DNA from: JBCDAP01 sp038747915
GTDB lineage: Bacteria; Planctomycetota; Phycisphaerae; Phycisphaerales; UBA1924
Direction of reading: 5' to 3'
Assembly: GCA_038747915.1 (NCBI GenBank)
Contig: JBCDJJ010000005.1
Location: forward strand, 1 to 64,000
Length of the DNA stretch: 64,000 nucleotides
The notes beneath the pieces are model-generated. The model had not been told where the DNA came from and did not search any database. It saw only the letters and a program-made list of their open reading frames with translations. Positions 29,945 to 38,206 of this stretch are shown in pieces. A program made the position numbers and the translations under genes. Each line of letters opens with the position of its first letter. The first letter of the stretch is position 1.

Positions 29945-31834
29945 TCACGGTGCGGTCGCACCCGCGCGATTCCTCGCCCTGCGCTTCCGCCGCTCGAGTT
30001 CCACCATGATGAGCGACAGGTCCGCTGGGTTCACACCCTCGAGCCGGCGGGCGCGGCCGAGCGTGTCCGGGCGGAACCGCACGAGCGCCTGCTGCGCTTC
30101 GGCGCGGAGCCCTGTGATCGATGCGTAGTCCAGATCGATCGGGAGCGGCTTGTGCTCCGTCTCCGCGATGCGGCGCACCTCCGCGCGGTGCCGTGCGATG
30201 TACCCCGCGTACTGCCGCTCTGCGAGCACCGTTGCGAGCACACCACGGCCGACACCGGTGGCATCGACACCGGCGCGCGCCAGATCGCGCACCAGGTCTG
30301 CCTCGACGTACCCCGGGTGCTTCACGATCGTCGAGAGCGTTTTGCCGTCCACACGTGCGCCATCAATGTGCGCATCAAGCTGGTTGATCGCTGACCGCCG
30401 AGTCTCGTACCGCGCCCACCGTGACTCGCCCACGAGCCCGAGCTCGCGAGCCATCGGCGTCAGCCGGTCCGCCGCGTTGTCCGCGCGGAGCATCAACCGG
30501 TATTCCGCCCGGCTCGTGAACATCCGGTAGGGCTCAACCGGTGTCTTGGTCACGAGGTCGTCCATCATCACACCGATGTACGCCTCGTCGCGCCCGAGGG
30601 CCCACGGGGCCAACCCCCGCGCGCGCCGCACCGCGTTGACCCCCGCGATCAGGCCCTGCCCGCCGGCCTCTTCGTACCCCGATGTGCCGTTGATCTGCCC
30701 CGCCAGGTACAGCCCCTCGACGAGCTTGGTCTCGCCTGTCGGCAGGATCTGATGGGGCCGGACCATGTCGTACTCGACCGCGTACCCGAACTGCAGGATC
30801 TCCGCGGCGGCACACCCGGGCATGCCCCGCACGATCCGGTGCTGCACGTCGCGCGGGAGCGAGGTCGAGATGCCGTTGCAGTAGACCCAGTCGCTCTCGT
30901 GGCTCTCGGGCTCGAGGAACACCTGGTGACTCGCCCGGTCCGCGAAGCGCACCACCTTGTCCTCGATCGAGGGGCAGTACCGCGGGCCGGCGGAGTCGAT
31001 CTGGCCCGAGTACATCGGCGCGCGGTGCAGGTTCTCGCGGATCGCGGTGTGGATCTCCTCGGACGTCCGCGTGAGCCGGCACTCGACCTGCTCGATCGCC
31101 GGAAACTGCCCCGCCTCGGTGAGATCGGAAAACGGCATCGGATCGGCATCGCCCACCTGACGGTCGAGCGACTCCCACTCGATCGTCGACCGCTTGAGCC
31201 GTGGTGGGGTGCCCGTCTTGAGCCGGCCGAGCTCGAACCCCAGCTCGCGCAGCGTGTCGGAGATCCCTCGCGCGGGCCCCTCCCCGGCGCGCCCGCCCTC
31301 GGTCCGGTGCTCGCCCTCGTGCATCAGCCCACGCATGAACGTGCCGGTCGTGAGCACCACGGTGTGCGCGTGCAGCTCGACGTTGTTGCCATCCGGCGTC
31401 GCGATCACCGCACCCCGGCACACCGGGCGGCCGGCCCCCGCGCTCTCAAGGATGAATCGCTCCGCTGACCCCGCGATCACCTCGATCTCGTCGCGGGCGG
31501 TGATCATCTGGTGGGCGACGCGCGCGTACGCGTGCTTGTCGCACTGCGCCCGCGGGCCGCGGACCGCTGGCCCGCGCGACGTGTTGAGGACTTTGAACAT
31601 GATCCCGGCGCGATCCGTCACCCGGCCCATGAGGCCGCCGAGCACATCGATCTCGCGCACCATGTGGCCCTTGGCGAGCCCGCCGATCGCTGGGTTGCAG
31701 CTCATTACACCGATCCGCGCGGGGTCGAGGGTCACGAGCGCGGTTTGTGCGCCCAGATTCGCACCCGCCCAGGCGGCCTCCAATCCGGCGTGACCACCCC
31801 CGATCACCACGATGTCGAAGTCGCGCCGGCTCAT
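29945..31834 (-). CDS. mnmG: tRNA uridine-5-carboxymethylaminomethyl(34) synthesis enzyme MnmG
   Basis: MnmG (GidA) with MnmE modifies U34 of certain tRNAs using FAD and methylene-THF. The 629-residue protein is full length: FAD motif VVIGGGHAGLEAA, MSCNPAIGGLAKGHMVREID (catalytic Cys-containing loop), LKTGTPPRL, LYLAGQINGTSGYEEAGGQG and FTSRAEYRLMLR, and the C-terminal helical MnmE-binding part ending LRAEAQQALVRFRPDTLGRA. The ATG at 31834 gives the standard start MSRRDFDIVVIGGG. mnmE is not in the window. Downstream lies the palindromic element and then phoX on the same strand. Confidence 0.96.
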   Translation of the reverse strand: MSRRDFDIVVIGGGHAGLEAAWAGANLGAQTALVTLDPARIGVMSCNPAIGGLAKGHMVREIDVLGGLMGRVTDRAGIMFKVLNTSRGPAVRGPRAQCDKHAYARVAHQMITARDEIEVIAGSAERFILESAGAGRPVCRGAVIATPDGNNVELHAHTVVLTTGTFMRGLMHEGEHRTEGGRAGEGPARGISDTLRELGFELGRLKTGTPPRLKRSTIEWESLDRQVGDADPMPFSDLTEAGQFPAIEQVECRLTRTSEEIHTAIRENLHRAPMYSGQIDSAGPRYCPSIEDKVVRFADRASHQVFLEPESHESDWVYCNGISTSLPRDVQHRIVRGMPGCAAAEILQFGYAVEYDMVRPHQILPTGETKLVEGLYLAGQINGTSGYEEAGGQGLIAGVNAVRRARGLAPWALGRDEAYIGVMMDDLVTKTPVEPYRMFTSRAEYRLMLRADNAADRLTPMARELGLVGESRWARYETRRSAINQLDAHIDGARVDGKTLSTIVKHPGYVEADLVRDLARAGVDATGVGRGVLATVLAERQYAGYIARHRAEVRRIAETEHKPLPIDLDYASITGLRAEAQQALVRFRPDTLGRARRLEGVNPADLSLIMVELERRKRRARNRAGATAP

Positions 31835-32175
31835 TGCGAGCCAAGCGTAGGCCCGGTTGCTCCGGGTTCTCGATCACCCATCCAAGGTCCGCGAACCCCC
31901 GTATGGCTGACCCGCCACAACACCACCCCAACATCGTGTGTCCGGTGGTATCGAGCTCGCGCAGGCGCCGTCCGGCCCGCCACGCCATCGGGGACGCGCC
32001 CGGGCGTTCACGGGTGCCTCTCGTCCGGAGAACCGACCGCGCAAAAGCGCGCACCGGCGTGACCGGCGCCCTGCTCGGCCCGGTGTTCGCGGAGGGAATC
32101 CCCTCGCTGAGCTTTGCACCGTGGAGCGCCGAAAGCCCGATGTCAGCACCTCGGGATTGACCGGTGGGACAACTC
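31835..32175. other. 341-base intergenic region, upstream of mnmG
   Basis: GC-rich sequence between the divergent mnmG and a small putative exported-protein gene. It should contain the mnmG promoter, but I see no clear -35/-10 pair, riboswitch fold, tRNA or long repeat. Reading frames here lack family resemblance. Confidence 0.4.
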
Positions 32176-32454
32176 ATGATCGAAAAGTGCGAGATCACCG
32201 CGGTGCCTGTGCGCGCCGCGGCCACCATCTTGGTCACCGTCGCTGCGCTCGTGGGCGGCTCGTTCAACTGCGGGTGTCTCTACGTCGAGCCCGGTCGGGC
32301 CGGCATCGAGGCGCAGGCGGTGGCGCTCGCGCCCGCGTACGGCACGCAGGCGATGGGCGCCCCCGGCGTCACCCCGCTGCTGGCCCCGGGCCGGCCACTC
32401 GACACCGCGATCGTGTTCGCGGAGGCGGATGATGGGAGTGTCGCGACACGCTGA
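32176..32454 (+). CDS. Putative small exported or lipoprotein-like hypothetical protein
   Basis: A possible 92-residue protein, not recognised. The N-terminus MIEKCEITAVPVRAAATILVTVAALVGG is hydrophobic and signal-like, and FNCGC follows, which could be a degenerate lipobox. The remainder is short, Ala/Gly/Pro-rich and featureless. GGTGGGAC lies upstream of the ATG. It may equally be non-coding sequence that happens to be open in a GC-rich genome. Confidence 0.35.
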   Translation: MIEKCEITAVPVRAAATILVTVAALVGGSFNCGCLYVEPGRAGIEAQAVALAPAYGTQAMGAPGVTPLLAPGRPLDTAIVFAEADDGSVATR

Positions 32455-32472
32455 GCGCCGGTGCGACACTCA

Positions 32473-32497
32473 ACGAGCCGCGGGTGCGAGCCCGTGG
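32473..32497. repeat. Half copy of the GAGCCGCGGG palindromic element (family D)
   Basis: 25 bases matching the left arm of the element at 35399-35423 with two mismatches (both T for C). A right arm is not clear; a degraded CCACGGCTTCGTCGCTCGT at about 32526-32544 may be its remnant. It lies in the tyrS upstream region next to the family A repeat. Confidence 0.55.
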
Positions 32498-32542
32498 ATC
32501 GGCGCCGCGACAGTGGCCGGTACCACCACGGCTTCGTCGCTC

Positions 32543-32625
32543 GTGATTCGGGATTCGTAATTCGGTCGGCGCTGCACGCGACGGGATCGCTTGACCCGAA
32601 CTACGAATCCCGAATCCCGAGTCAC
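32543..32625. repeat. Interspersed inverted repeat upstream of tyrS (family A, copy 2)
   Basis: Left arm 32543-32567 (GTGATTCGGGATTCGTAATT...) and right arm 32593-32625 (GACCCGAACTACGAATCCCG...GTCAC) are inverted with a few mismatches and a repeated CGAATCC unit. The same words are found at 1735-1857 between two AST genes. It ends 24 bases before the tyrS ATG, so it lies in the tyrS leader or promoter. Confidence 0.75.
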
Positions 32626-32648
32626 GCGCTCCCCCTACACTCGCGCGC

Positions 32649-34046
32649 ATGCCCGAGACCGCACCACCCCCTTCGCACCCCGACCTCGCCGCGATCGACG
32701 CGGCCGAGCGCAATCCGCTGCTGCTTGACCTCGATGCTCGCGGCCTGATCTACCAGTGCACCGACATGGCGGGCCTGAACGCTCACCTGGCCCAGCCCCG
32801 CACGCTCTACAACGGTTTCGACCCGACCGCCGACTCGCTCACCGTCGGGAACCTGGTGGCCATCATGCTGCTGCGGCGGTTCCAGGCGCACGGGCACACG
32901 CCGATCGTGCTGATGGGCGGCGCGACAGGCCGCATCGGTGATCCCTCGGGCAAGGACGCCGAGCGTTCGCTCATGGATGACGAACAGATCGAGGCCAACC
33001 TTGCTGGTCAGCGGCCGATCTTCGAATCACTCCTCGACTTCGACGAGGGCACGTCGAACCACGCCCGGATCGTGAACAACCACGACTGGTTCAAGACCAT
33101 GGACGTGTACACGTTCCTCCGCGACGTGGGCAAGCATTTCTCGGTGAACGAGATGCTCCGCCGCGACAGCGTGAAGAACCGGATCGAGCGTGCCGAGCAG
33201 GGGATCAGCTACACCGAGTTCAGCTACATGCTGCTGCAGGCGTGGGACTTCGTACACCTGTATCGCGAACTCGACGTCACGGTGCAAACCGCTGGCGCTG
33301 ACCAATGGGGCAATATCGTCTCGGGCTCGGATCTCATCCGGCGTCTGGATACCGCAGTCGACGACGAGCACGCCGCCGCAGTTGCTCTCGGCCTCACGGC
33401 CCCCCTTCTCACCAAGGCCGACGGTTCGAAGTTCGGCAAATCCGAAGCCGGCGCCGTCTGGCTCACGCACCACCGCCCCTCCGGCGAGCCCGGCACCTCG
33501 CCGTACGCCTACACCCAGTTCTGGCTCAACGCGGCCGACGACGATGTCGCCAAGTTCCTCAAGATCTTCACCGACCTCGCCCCCGGTGACATCGCCGACC
33601 TCATGGCGGCCCACGCCGAGGCCCCACACGCCCGCGCCGCCCAGCAGACCCTTGCCAAGGAAGCCACCACCCTCCTCCACGGCGCCGCGGCCTACGAGCG
33701 TGCTGTCGGTGCAGCCCGTGCGCTCTTCTCCGGCGCTGTGGGCTCGCTCGACGAGCCCACGCTCAACGAGGTGTTCGCGGAGGTGCCCGCGAGCGAGCAC
33801 CCACGCGATCAGCTCACCGCTGAGGGCGGCGTTGCCCTCGTCGACCTGCTCCCGCAGACGTCGCTGTGCTCGAGCAAGGGCGAGGCCCGGAAACACCTGG
33901 CCGCGGGCGCGGTCTCGATCAACGGCGACAAGCTCGACGCCGACGACCCCGTAGCGGTCCGCGTGACCGCTGACGACCTGCTCCACCATCGCGTGATCCT
34001 GCTCCGCCGCGGCAAGAAGGCCTGGCACGTGACCCGGTGGACCTGA
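32649..34046 (+). CDS. tyrS: Tyrosyl-tRNA synthetase
   Basis: Class I synthetase charging tRNA-Tyr, 465 residues. It has TLYNGFDPTADSLTVGNLVAI (the HIGH-equivalent region, with TVGN where many have HLGH), MGGATGRIGDPSGKDAER, YTEFSYMLLQAWDF, TAGADQWGNIVSG and the KMSKS-type loop KFGKS (in ADGSKFGKSEAGAVWL). The C-terminal part includes an S4 RNA-binding domain with SLCSSKGEARKHLAAGAVSINGD. The TyrRS N-terminal extension is about 30 residues longer than usual. The ATG at 32649 lies just after a palindromic repeat. Identification is firm. Confidence 0.96.
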   Translation: MPETAPPPSHPDLAAIDAAERNPLLLDLDARGLIYQCTDMAGLNAHLAQPRTLYNGFDPTADSLTVGNLVAIMLLRRFQAHGHTPIVLMGGATGRIGDPSGKDAERSLMDDEQIEANLAGQRPIFESLLDFDEGTSNHARIVNNHDWFKTMDVYTFLRDVGKHFSVNEMLRRDSVKNRIERAEQGISYTEFSYMLLQAWDFVHLYRELDVTVQTAGADQWGNIVSGSDLIRRLDTAVDDEHAAAVALGLTAPLLTKADGSKFGKSEAGAVWLTHHRPSGEPGTSPYAYTQFWLNAADDDVAKFLKIFTDLAPGDIADLMAAHAEAPHARAAQQTLAKEATTLLHGAAAYERAVGAARALFSGAVGSLDEPTLNEVFAEVPASEHPRDQLTAEGGVALVDLLPQTSLCSSKGEARKHLAAGAVSINGDKLDADDPVAVRVTADDLLHHRVILLRRGKKAWHVTRWT

Positions 34047-34048
34047 GC

Positions 34049-34132
34049 CGTGGCACAGGCGTCCCGCCTGTGTGGAAGCTGGGTGCTGCGAAGACAACCG
34101 CCACGCGGTGATCGCCACGACGGGTGCCACGT
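34049..34132. repeat. Palindromic interspersed element after tyrS (family B/C)
   Basis: Begins CGTGGCACAGGCGTCCCGCC (34049-34068) and holds a self-complementary CACAGGCG-TCC-CGCCTGTG hairpin (34054-34072). It closes with ACGGGTGCCACG (about 34119-34131). Its left part matches the element inside dnaE at 63775-63845; its right end matches the end word of the element at 29861-29932. It could be a composite of the two families. It fills most of the gap between tyrS and the convergent M20 gene. Confidence 0.7.
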
Positions 34133-34150
34133 CACCCCGACCACAACCAC

Positions 34151-35365
34151 TCAGTTCAAAGGCGTGAGCGCCAACCGGCACATCGCCTCGATCGCGGTCG
34201 GCAGGGCCTTGTCGTTGAAATCGAACTGCGGGGTGTGCAGCCCCGGCATCCGGCCCTCGCCGGTCTCGTCCAGGCCGATCAGGAAGAAGCACGCGGGGAC
34301 CTTCTGACAGTAGAAGCTGAAGTCCTCCGCGCCCATGCACGGCTCGGGCACCACGCCCACACGCTGCTCGCCGAACGTCGTCCGCGCGATCTCAAAGAAC
34401 CGCTCGGTTGCGCCCGGGTCGTTGGCGGTCACCGGGTAGTCGGACTTGTAGGTGATCTCGGCGGTACACCCGAGCGCTTCCGCGGTCTTGGTGACGACCG
34501 CGTGGAACCGATCGCGGATGACCGCGCGATCGTGCTCGTCGAGCGTGCGCACGGTCCCGCGGATCGTCGCGCAGGGCGGCACGACGTTCGTCGCATCGTT
34601 GGGCGTCGAGATGTCGGTCACGGACAGCACGCGGCCGTGCGCGGGGTCCACGTTGCGGCTCACGATCGTCTGGAGCGACGTCACGATGTGCGCCGCAGCG
34701 ACCACCGGGTCGACCGTCAGGTGGTGCATCGCGGCGTGCCCACCGCGGCCGTTGATCGTCGCCCAGAACTCATCGCACGAGGCGAGCACCGGCCCCGGCC
34801 GCGTCGACAGGTGCCCGAGCGGGAACATCGGCCACCCGTGGAGCCCGTAGAGCTGATCGACGGGTGTGCCGATCGCCGAGCCGTCGAGCGCCCCGTCTTT
34901 GACCATCAGATCGCCGCCCGCGCCGCCCTCCTCAGCGGGCTGAAAGATGAACACCACGTTGTTCGGCCGCTCCGGCGCCCTCGACAGCACGCGGGCGGTC
35001 GCAGCCAGGATCGCGGTGTGCGCATCGTGCCCGCAGGCGTGCATCACACCGGTGTTGGTCGAGGCGTACGGCACCCCCGTGTCCTCAGTGATCGGCAGCG
35101 CATCCATGTCGGCCCGAAGGCCGATCGTGCGGGCCGAGCCGGGATCGCCGGTCGCGGGCAGGTACCCGAGCACGCCGGTGCCGCGAGCGAGGCCCGCAGC
35201 GAACTCGACCCCCGCCCCGCGCAGCTCGTCCTGCACCACCTTCGCGGTCCGTTCCTCCTTGAACATCAACTCGGGGTGGGCGTGCAGATCGCGCCGGACC
35301 TCGGTCGCCCGCGGCAGGTCCGTGTCGATGAGAGAACGAAGATCGGCGGCGGCGGTAGTCGTCAT
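34151..35365 (-). CDS. M20-family amidohydrolase (hippurate hydrolase/N-acyl amino acid amidohydrolase-like)
   Basis: A 404-residue metallopeptidase-fold amidohydrolase. Metal-binding motifs are HACGHDAHTAIL, FQPAEEGGAGG and the first-domain VRRDLHAHPEL. The dimerisation insert sits mid-protein (INGRGGHAAMHHL, the lid), and MGAEDFSFY supplies the last ligand region. Such enzymes hydrolyse N-acyl amino acids, and some act on N-acetyl-diaminopimelate or hippurate. The substrate is not set by context. It is convergent with tyrS; an inverted repeat lies upstream. Confidence 0.9.
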   Translation of the reverse strand: MTTTAAADLRSLIDTDLPRATEVRRDLHAHPELMFKEERTAKVVQDELRGAGVEFAAGLARGTGVLGYLPATGDPGSARTIGLRADMDALPITEDTGVPYASTNTGVMHACGHDAHTAILAATARVLSRAPERPNNVVFIFQPAEEGGAGGDLMVKDGALDGSAIGTPVDQLYGLHGWPMFPLGHLSTRPGPVLASCDEFWATINGRGGHAAMHHLTVDPVVAAAHIVTSLQTIVSRNVDPAHGRVLSVTDISTPNDATNVVPPCATIRGTVRTLDEHDRAVIRDRFHAVVTKTAEALGCTAEITYKSDYPVTANDPGATERFFEIARTTFGEQRVGVVPEPCMGAEDFSFYCQKVPACFFLIGLDETGEGRMPGLHTPQFDFNDKALPTAIEAMCRLALTPLN

Positions 35366-35398
35366 ACGTGGATCGTAGGAAACCGAGCGCCCAGGGGA

Positions 35399-35498
35399 AC
35401 GAGCCGCGGGCGCGAGCCCGCGGGCCGGTCAGCCGAGACTCACGATGCACGCGAACGACGATCGCAGCACCGTCCGCAGGCTCGCGCCCGCGGCTCGT
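35399..35498. repeat. Palindromic interspersed element with 25-bp inverted repeats (family D)
   Basis: Arms 35399-35423 and 35474-35498 are reverse complements with a single mismatch (24 of 25) around a 50-base spacer. The arms read ACGAGCCGCGGGCGCGAGCC plus five more bases. It occupies the intergenic region between the M20 gene and the pyrophosphorylase gene, both leftward. A half copy is at 32473-32497. Confidence 0.85.
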
Positions 35499-35517
35499 CA
35501 GGATCACGGCCGGACAT

Positions 35518-36957
35518 TTAGGTGATGTTGCGAGACTCGCCCGGGTGGATGGCGGCGATGTTCTTTGCTCGAAGCTCCTCCGCGGTCATGGCTGCGCGTG
35601 GGCTGAGCTCGAGTGTGCAGTCGGGCTCGCCCGCGGCATTCCGGGGGACGGTCACGCCGGCCGCTTCGAGCATGCGAGCCGCGCGTTCGGTCTGGATGGC
35701 CTTGCTCGATGCCGGGCTGTCGACGCCCTCGGCGTTCTTGATCGGGGCGAACTCGTCGACGCGGTCGGTCTCGACCACGATCGAGCGCTCGGCGAGCGGC
35801 AGCGCATCGAAGACGAAGGCCTCGAGCTTCACACCGTTGGGCTCGGTCGGCTCGACCCGGTGACCGGTCTCGAGGTCGACGTGCGGCACCTTCTTGTTGG
35901 CGCGGTGGAAGGGCAGCGAGAATCCGGCCGCGCCCTGGTTGAGCCGCTCCACAAACGACACGCCGATGACGTGGATGCCGATCGAGCCAGCAAGGAACGT
36001 CAAGGCGCCGGCATCGTCGGTCGCACGGGCCAGCTCCTCGGGCAGGTCGGAGTACTCGATCACCTCCGTCTTGCCACGGTGGCGGGTGAGCACGCCGACC
36101 TTCTCCGACGCGTCGCGTTTGGGCACCATCTTGGAGGACATCTCGGCGGACGAATCGTCTGCGGCGACGTGCAGCCCGAGATACGTCGGGTCGATCACGC
36201 GGACGATGGGGTTGTCGACATGGAAGTAGCTGATGTGCTCGACGCCGCGCTGCTTCATGTCGTCGATCGCGCCCGATTCGTATAGCGCCTTGAGCGAGCC
36301 GCCGTGGCCGTCGGGGTTGGTGGCGACAACACCCTTATCGGCCAGGAGGATGCGGCCGGTGGCCATGTCGAAACTGGGCATCACACCCTGGGAGAAGAAG
36401 ACGACGCGATCGGGGCTCAGGCCGAAGTGGTTGTTCTGCTCGAAGAACTCGACGGTCGCCTCGTGGTTGAGCGGGCTGGTCATGATGTACCAGGGCGGCG
36501 CGACGGTGTAGCGATCGGCCGCCGCGAGGAGCCAGTCGGCCAGACAGGCGAAGATGGGCTTGCCGGTGACCGCACCCGCGGGGAAGCACCCCTTGGGACC
36601 GTCGTAGCCGAGGCGCGATCCCTGGCCGCCCGCGACGGTGAACGCAGCGACCTTGCCGGCGCGGAGCAGGTCCTCGCCGGCAGCGTGGAACCGGGTGCGA
36701 TCCCACGAGTCATCGCGTGGGTAGTACGGCACCGGCTCGAGGTGGGCCTGGTCGATCGAGAAGTCGGGCGTTGTCCGGACGTACTGCTCGACATAGGTCG
36801 GCACGCGCTCGAGGTCGAGGCCGGCGATCTGCTCGATGAGGGCCTGTTGCGCGGGCTCGTCGAGCTCGTCATAGAACGCGAGGAGGTGGGACTGATCGAC
36901 AGTCTCGAGGCGGGCGCGGACAGCGTCGACGGTGGGTTCGGCGGCGGCCTGGGTCAT
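35518..36957 (-). CDS. UDPGP-family nucleotidyltransferase (UDP-N-acetylglucosamine pyrophosphorylase-like)
   Basis: A 479-residue enzyme of the eukaryote-type UDPGP family, unlike the bacterial GlmU or GalU. VAAFTVAGGQGSRLGYDGPKG is the nucleotide-binding loop, PWYIMTSPLNHEAT and VVATNPDGHGGSLKAL follow, with HVDNPIVRVIDP and the C-terminal PVEPTEPNGVKLEAFVFDAL-like segment (here RVEPTEPNGVKLEAFVFDAL). The family joins UTP and a sugar-1-phosphate; the closest sequence pattern is UAP1/AGX, giving UDP-GlcNAc. The ATG at 36957 (MTQAAAEPTVDAV) is preferred to a start 22 codons upstream. Confidence 0.87.
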   Translation of the reverse strand: MTQAAAEPTVDAVRARLETVDQSHLLAFYDELDEPAQQALIEQIAGLDLERVPTYVEQYVRTTPDFSIDQAHLEPVPYYPRDDSWDRTRFHAAGEDLLRAGKVAAFTVAGGQGSRLGYDGPKGCFPAGAVTGKPIFACLADWLLAAADRYTVAPPWYIMTSPLNHEATVEFFEQNNHFGLSPDRVVFFSQGVMPSFDMATGRILLADKGVVATNPDGHGGSLKALYESGAIDDMKQRGVEHISYFHVDNPIVRVIDPTYLGLHVAADDSSAEMSSKMVPKRDASEKVGVLTRHRGKTEVIEYSDLPEELARATDDAGALTFLAGSIGIHVIGVSFVERLNQGAAGFSLPFHRANKKVPHVDLETGHRVEPTEPNGVKLEAFVFDALPLAERSIVVETDRVDEFAPIKNAEGVDSPASSKAIQTERAARMLEAAGVTVPRNAAGEPDCTLELSPRAAMTAEELRAKNIAAIHPGESRNIT

Positions 36958-37061
36958 GACAGCGGTCTCGTCGGCGTGCGGATATTCCGCGACCACCCTA
37001 GCCGACCAGTGCCTGTGTCCCAAGGTGTGTCAGGTGTGCCGATGAGCGGGCCACGACGCGA

Positions 37062-37856
37062 TCAGGGCGTGGCGGCACCGTCGTCGGCGATCGACGTCAT
37101 CGCAAAGGCCGGTGCCGCGGGCGCGGGCTCATCGCCGTAGACATAGGGCGAGATCACGCGTGCCCAGATGGCGTAGCCGGCGGTCGAGAGGTGGGTGCCA
37201 TCGGTGAAGAGTCCGGCGCGGATGTCACCACGCTCGTCGACGAAGTGGCTGTGCAGATCGATGTAGACCGCACCGCGCTCATCAGCGAGACGCTCGAGCC
37301 GCTCGTTGAAGCGGGCAGCGGCTCCGGCGGCGAGCGGGTTCTGAGTCGGCGGGACCGATTGGATGTAGACGCGGGTGGCGGGGGTGATCGCGGCGATGCG
37401 CTCCAGGAGCCGCTCGGTGTTCAGGGCGAAGAGGTCGTGATCGGCGAAACGGCCCATCTCGAGATCGTTGGTGCCGATCATGAGGAAGATCTTGTCGGGC
37501 TGACGGGCTGCGAAGGTCTCGACGCGGTTGAGCAGATCGCTCGTCGTGTCGTTGCCGATGCCGAAGTTGTAGACCGGGAGGTCGGCAAAGCACTGCGCCC
37601 ACGGGAAGCGGTGGGTGAGCGAGTCGCCGACGAAGTGGATCTCGCCGTCACGGTGGGGGTAGGCGGCGTGGGCAGCGATGGCCTGGGCGTGCATGCCGTC
37701 GGTGCGTGGTGCGCCGTTGGCGAAGCCGAGCCGCTGGGCAACGTAGGTGACTCCGCCCATCCCATTGAGTGCGTAGAGCATCGCGCCGCCGCTGACCACA
37801 TGGACAGCAAGGGAAACGGCGAGCGCGGCCCACGGCAGCATCCTGCGCGAGAGCAT
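37062..37856 (-). CDS. SGNH/GDSL-family hydrolase with N-terminal membrane anchor or signal
   Basis: A 264-residue exported esterase/acetylesterase-fold protein. After the signal-type segment MLPWAALAVSLAVHVVSGG come block I HFVGDSLTHRF (nucleophile Ser), block II NFGIGNDTT, block III MIGTNDLE (Asn of the oxyanion hole), and block V FTDGTHLSTAGY with the catalytic Asp and His. The family removes acyl or acetyl groups from lipids or polysaccharides. The ATG at 37856 with GGAG upstream is chosen over a GTG nine codons earlier. Confidence 0.87.
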   Translation of the reverse strand: MLSRRMLPWAALAVSLAVHVVSGGAMLYALNGMGGVTYVAQRLGFANGAPRTDGMHAQAIAAHAAYPHRDGEIHFVGDSLTHRFPWAQCFADLPVYNFGIGNDTTSDLLNRVETFAARQPDKIFLMIGTNDLEMGRFADHDLFALNTERLLERIAAITPATRVYIQSVPPTQNPLAAGAAARFNERLERLADERGAVYIDLHSHFVDERGDIRAGLFTDGTHLSTAGYAIWARVISPYVYGDEPAPAAPAFAMTSIADDGAATP

Positions 37857-38206
37857 GGCAACTCCGATCAACTGTGCGGGCACACGGTGTGCAGCCGTTG
37901 CCCTATGACTCCAGAGACATCATGCCGGTGATCGGGCGGATGTCAAGAAGGGGAAGGTGAAACGGTGCTTCCGACGGGGCGATCGCGGGAAGAACCGGCC
38001 CCACGTCCTAGAATCCGGTCGTTCGGCCGAATCTGGCTGTCTTGCCTTGGAGGTTGTGGGTCCGGCCTGGGGCGGTTGTGAAGACCACGGCGTGTTTTCT
38101 GCGGCGAATCAAAGGATGATGTTCGTGGTTGGCGGATTCTCGGAGCTACGCTGAACCGGCCCACGGTCTTCGGATCGCACGCACAGGGGCGCGAGAGGCT
38201 GAATTC
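37857..38206. other. 350-base intergenic region between divergent genes
   Basis: Lies between the SGNH gene and a large secreted-protein gene that point away from each other, so both promoters should be here. I see a small inverted stretch TCGTTCGGCCGAA near 38020 but no clear promoter boxes, RNA gene or repeat family copy. Confidence 0.4.

Noticed and set aside
27812..29961. Longer start for the PhoX-like protein, adding 50 residues
   Set aside because: The added codons translate the palindromic repeat at 29861-29932 and show no family resemblance; the Tat motif then sits at a more usual place with the ATG at 29811.
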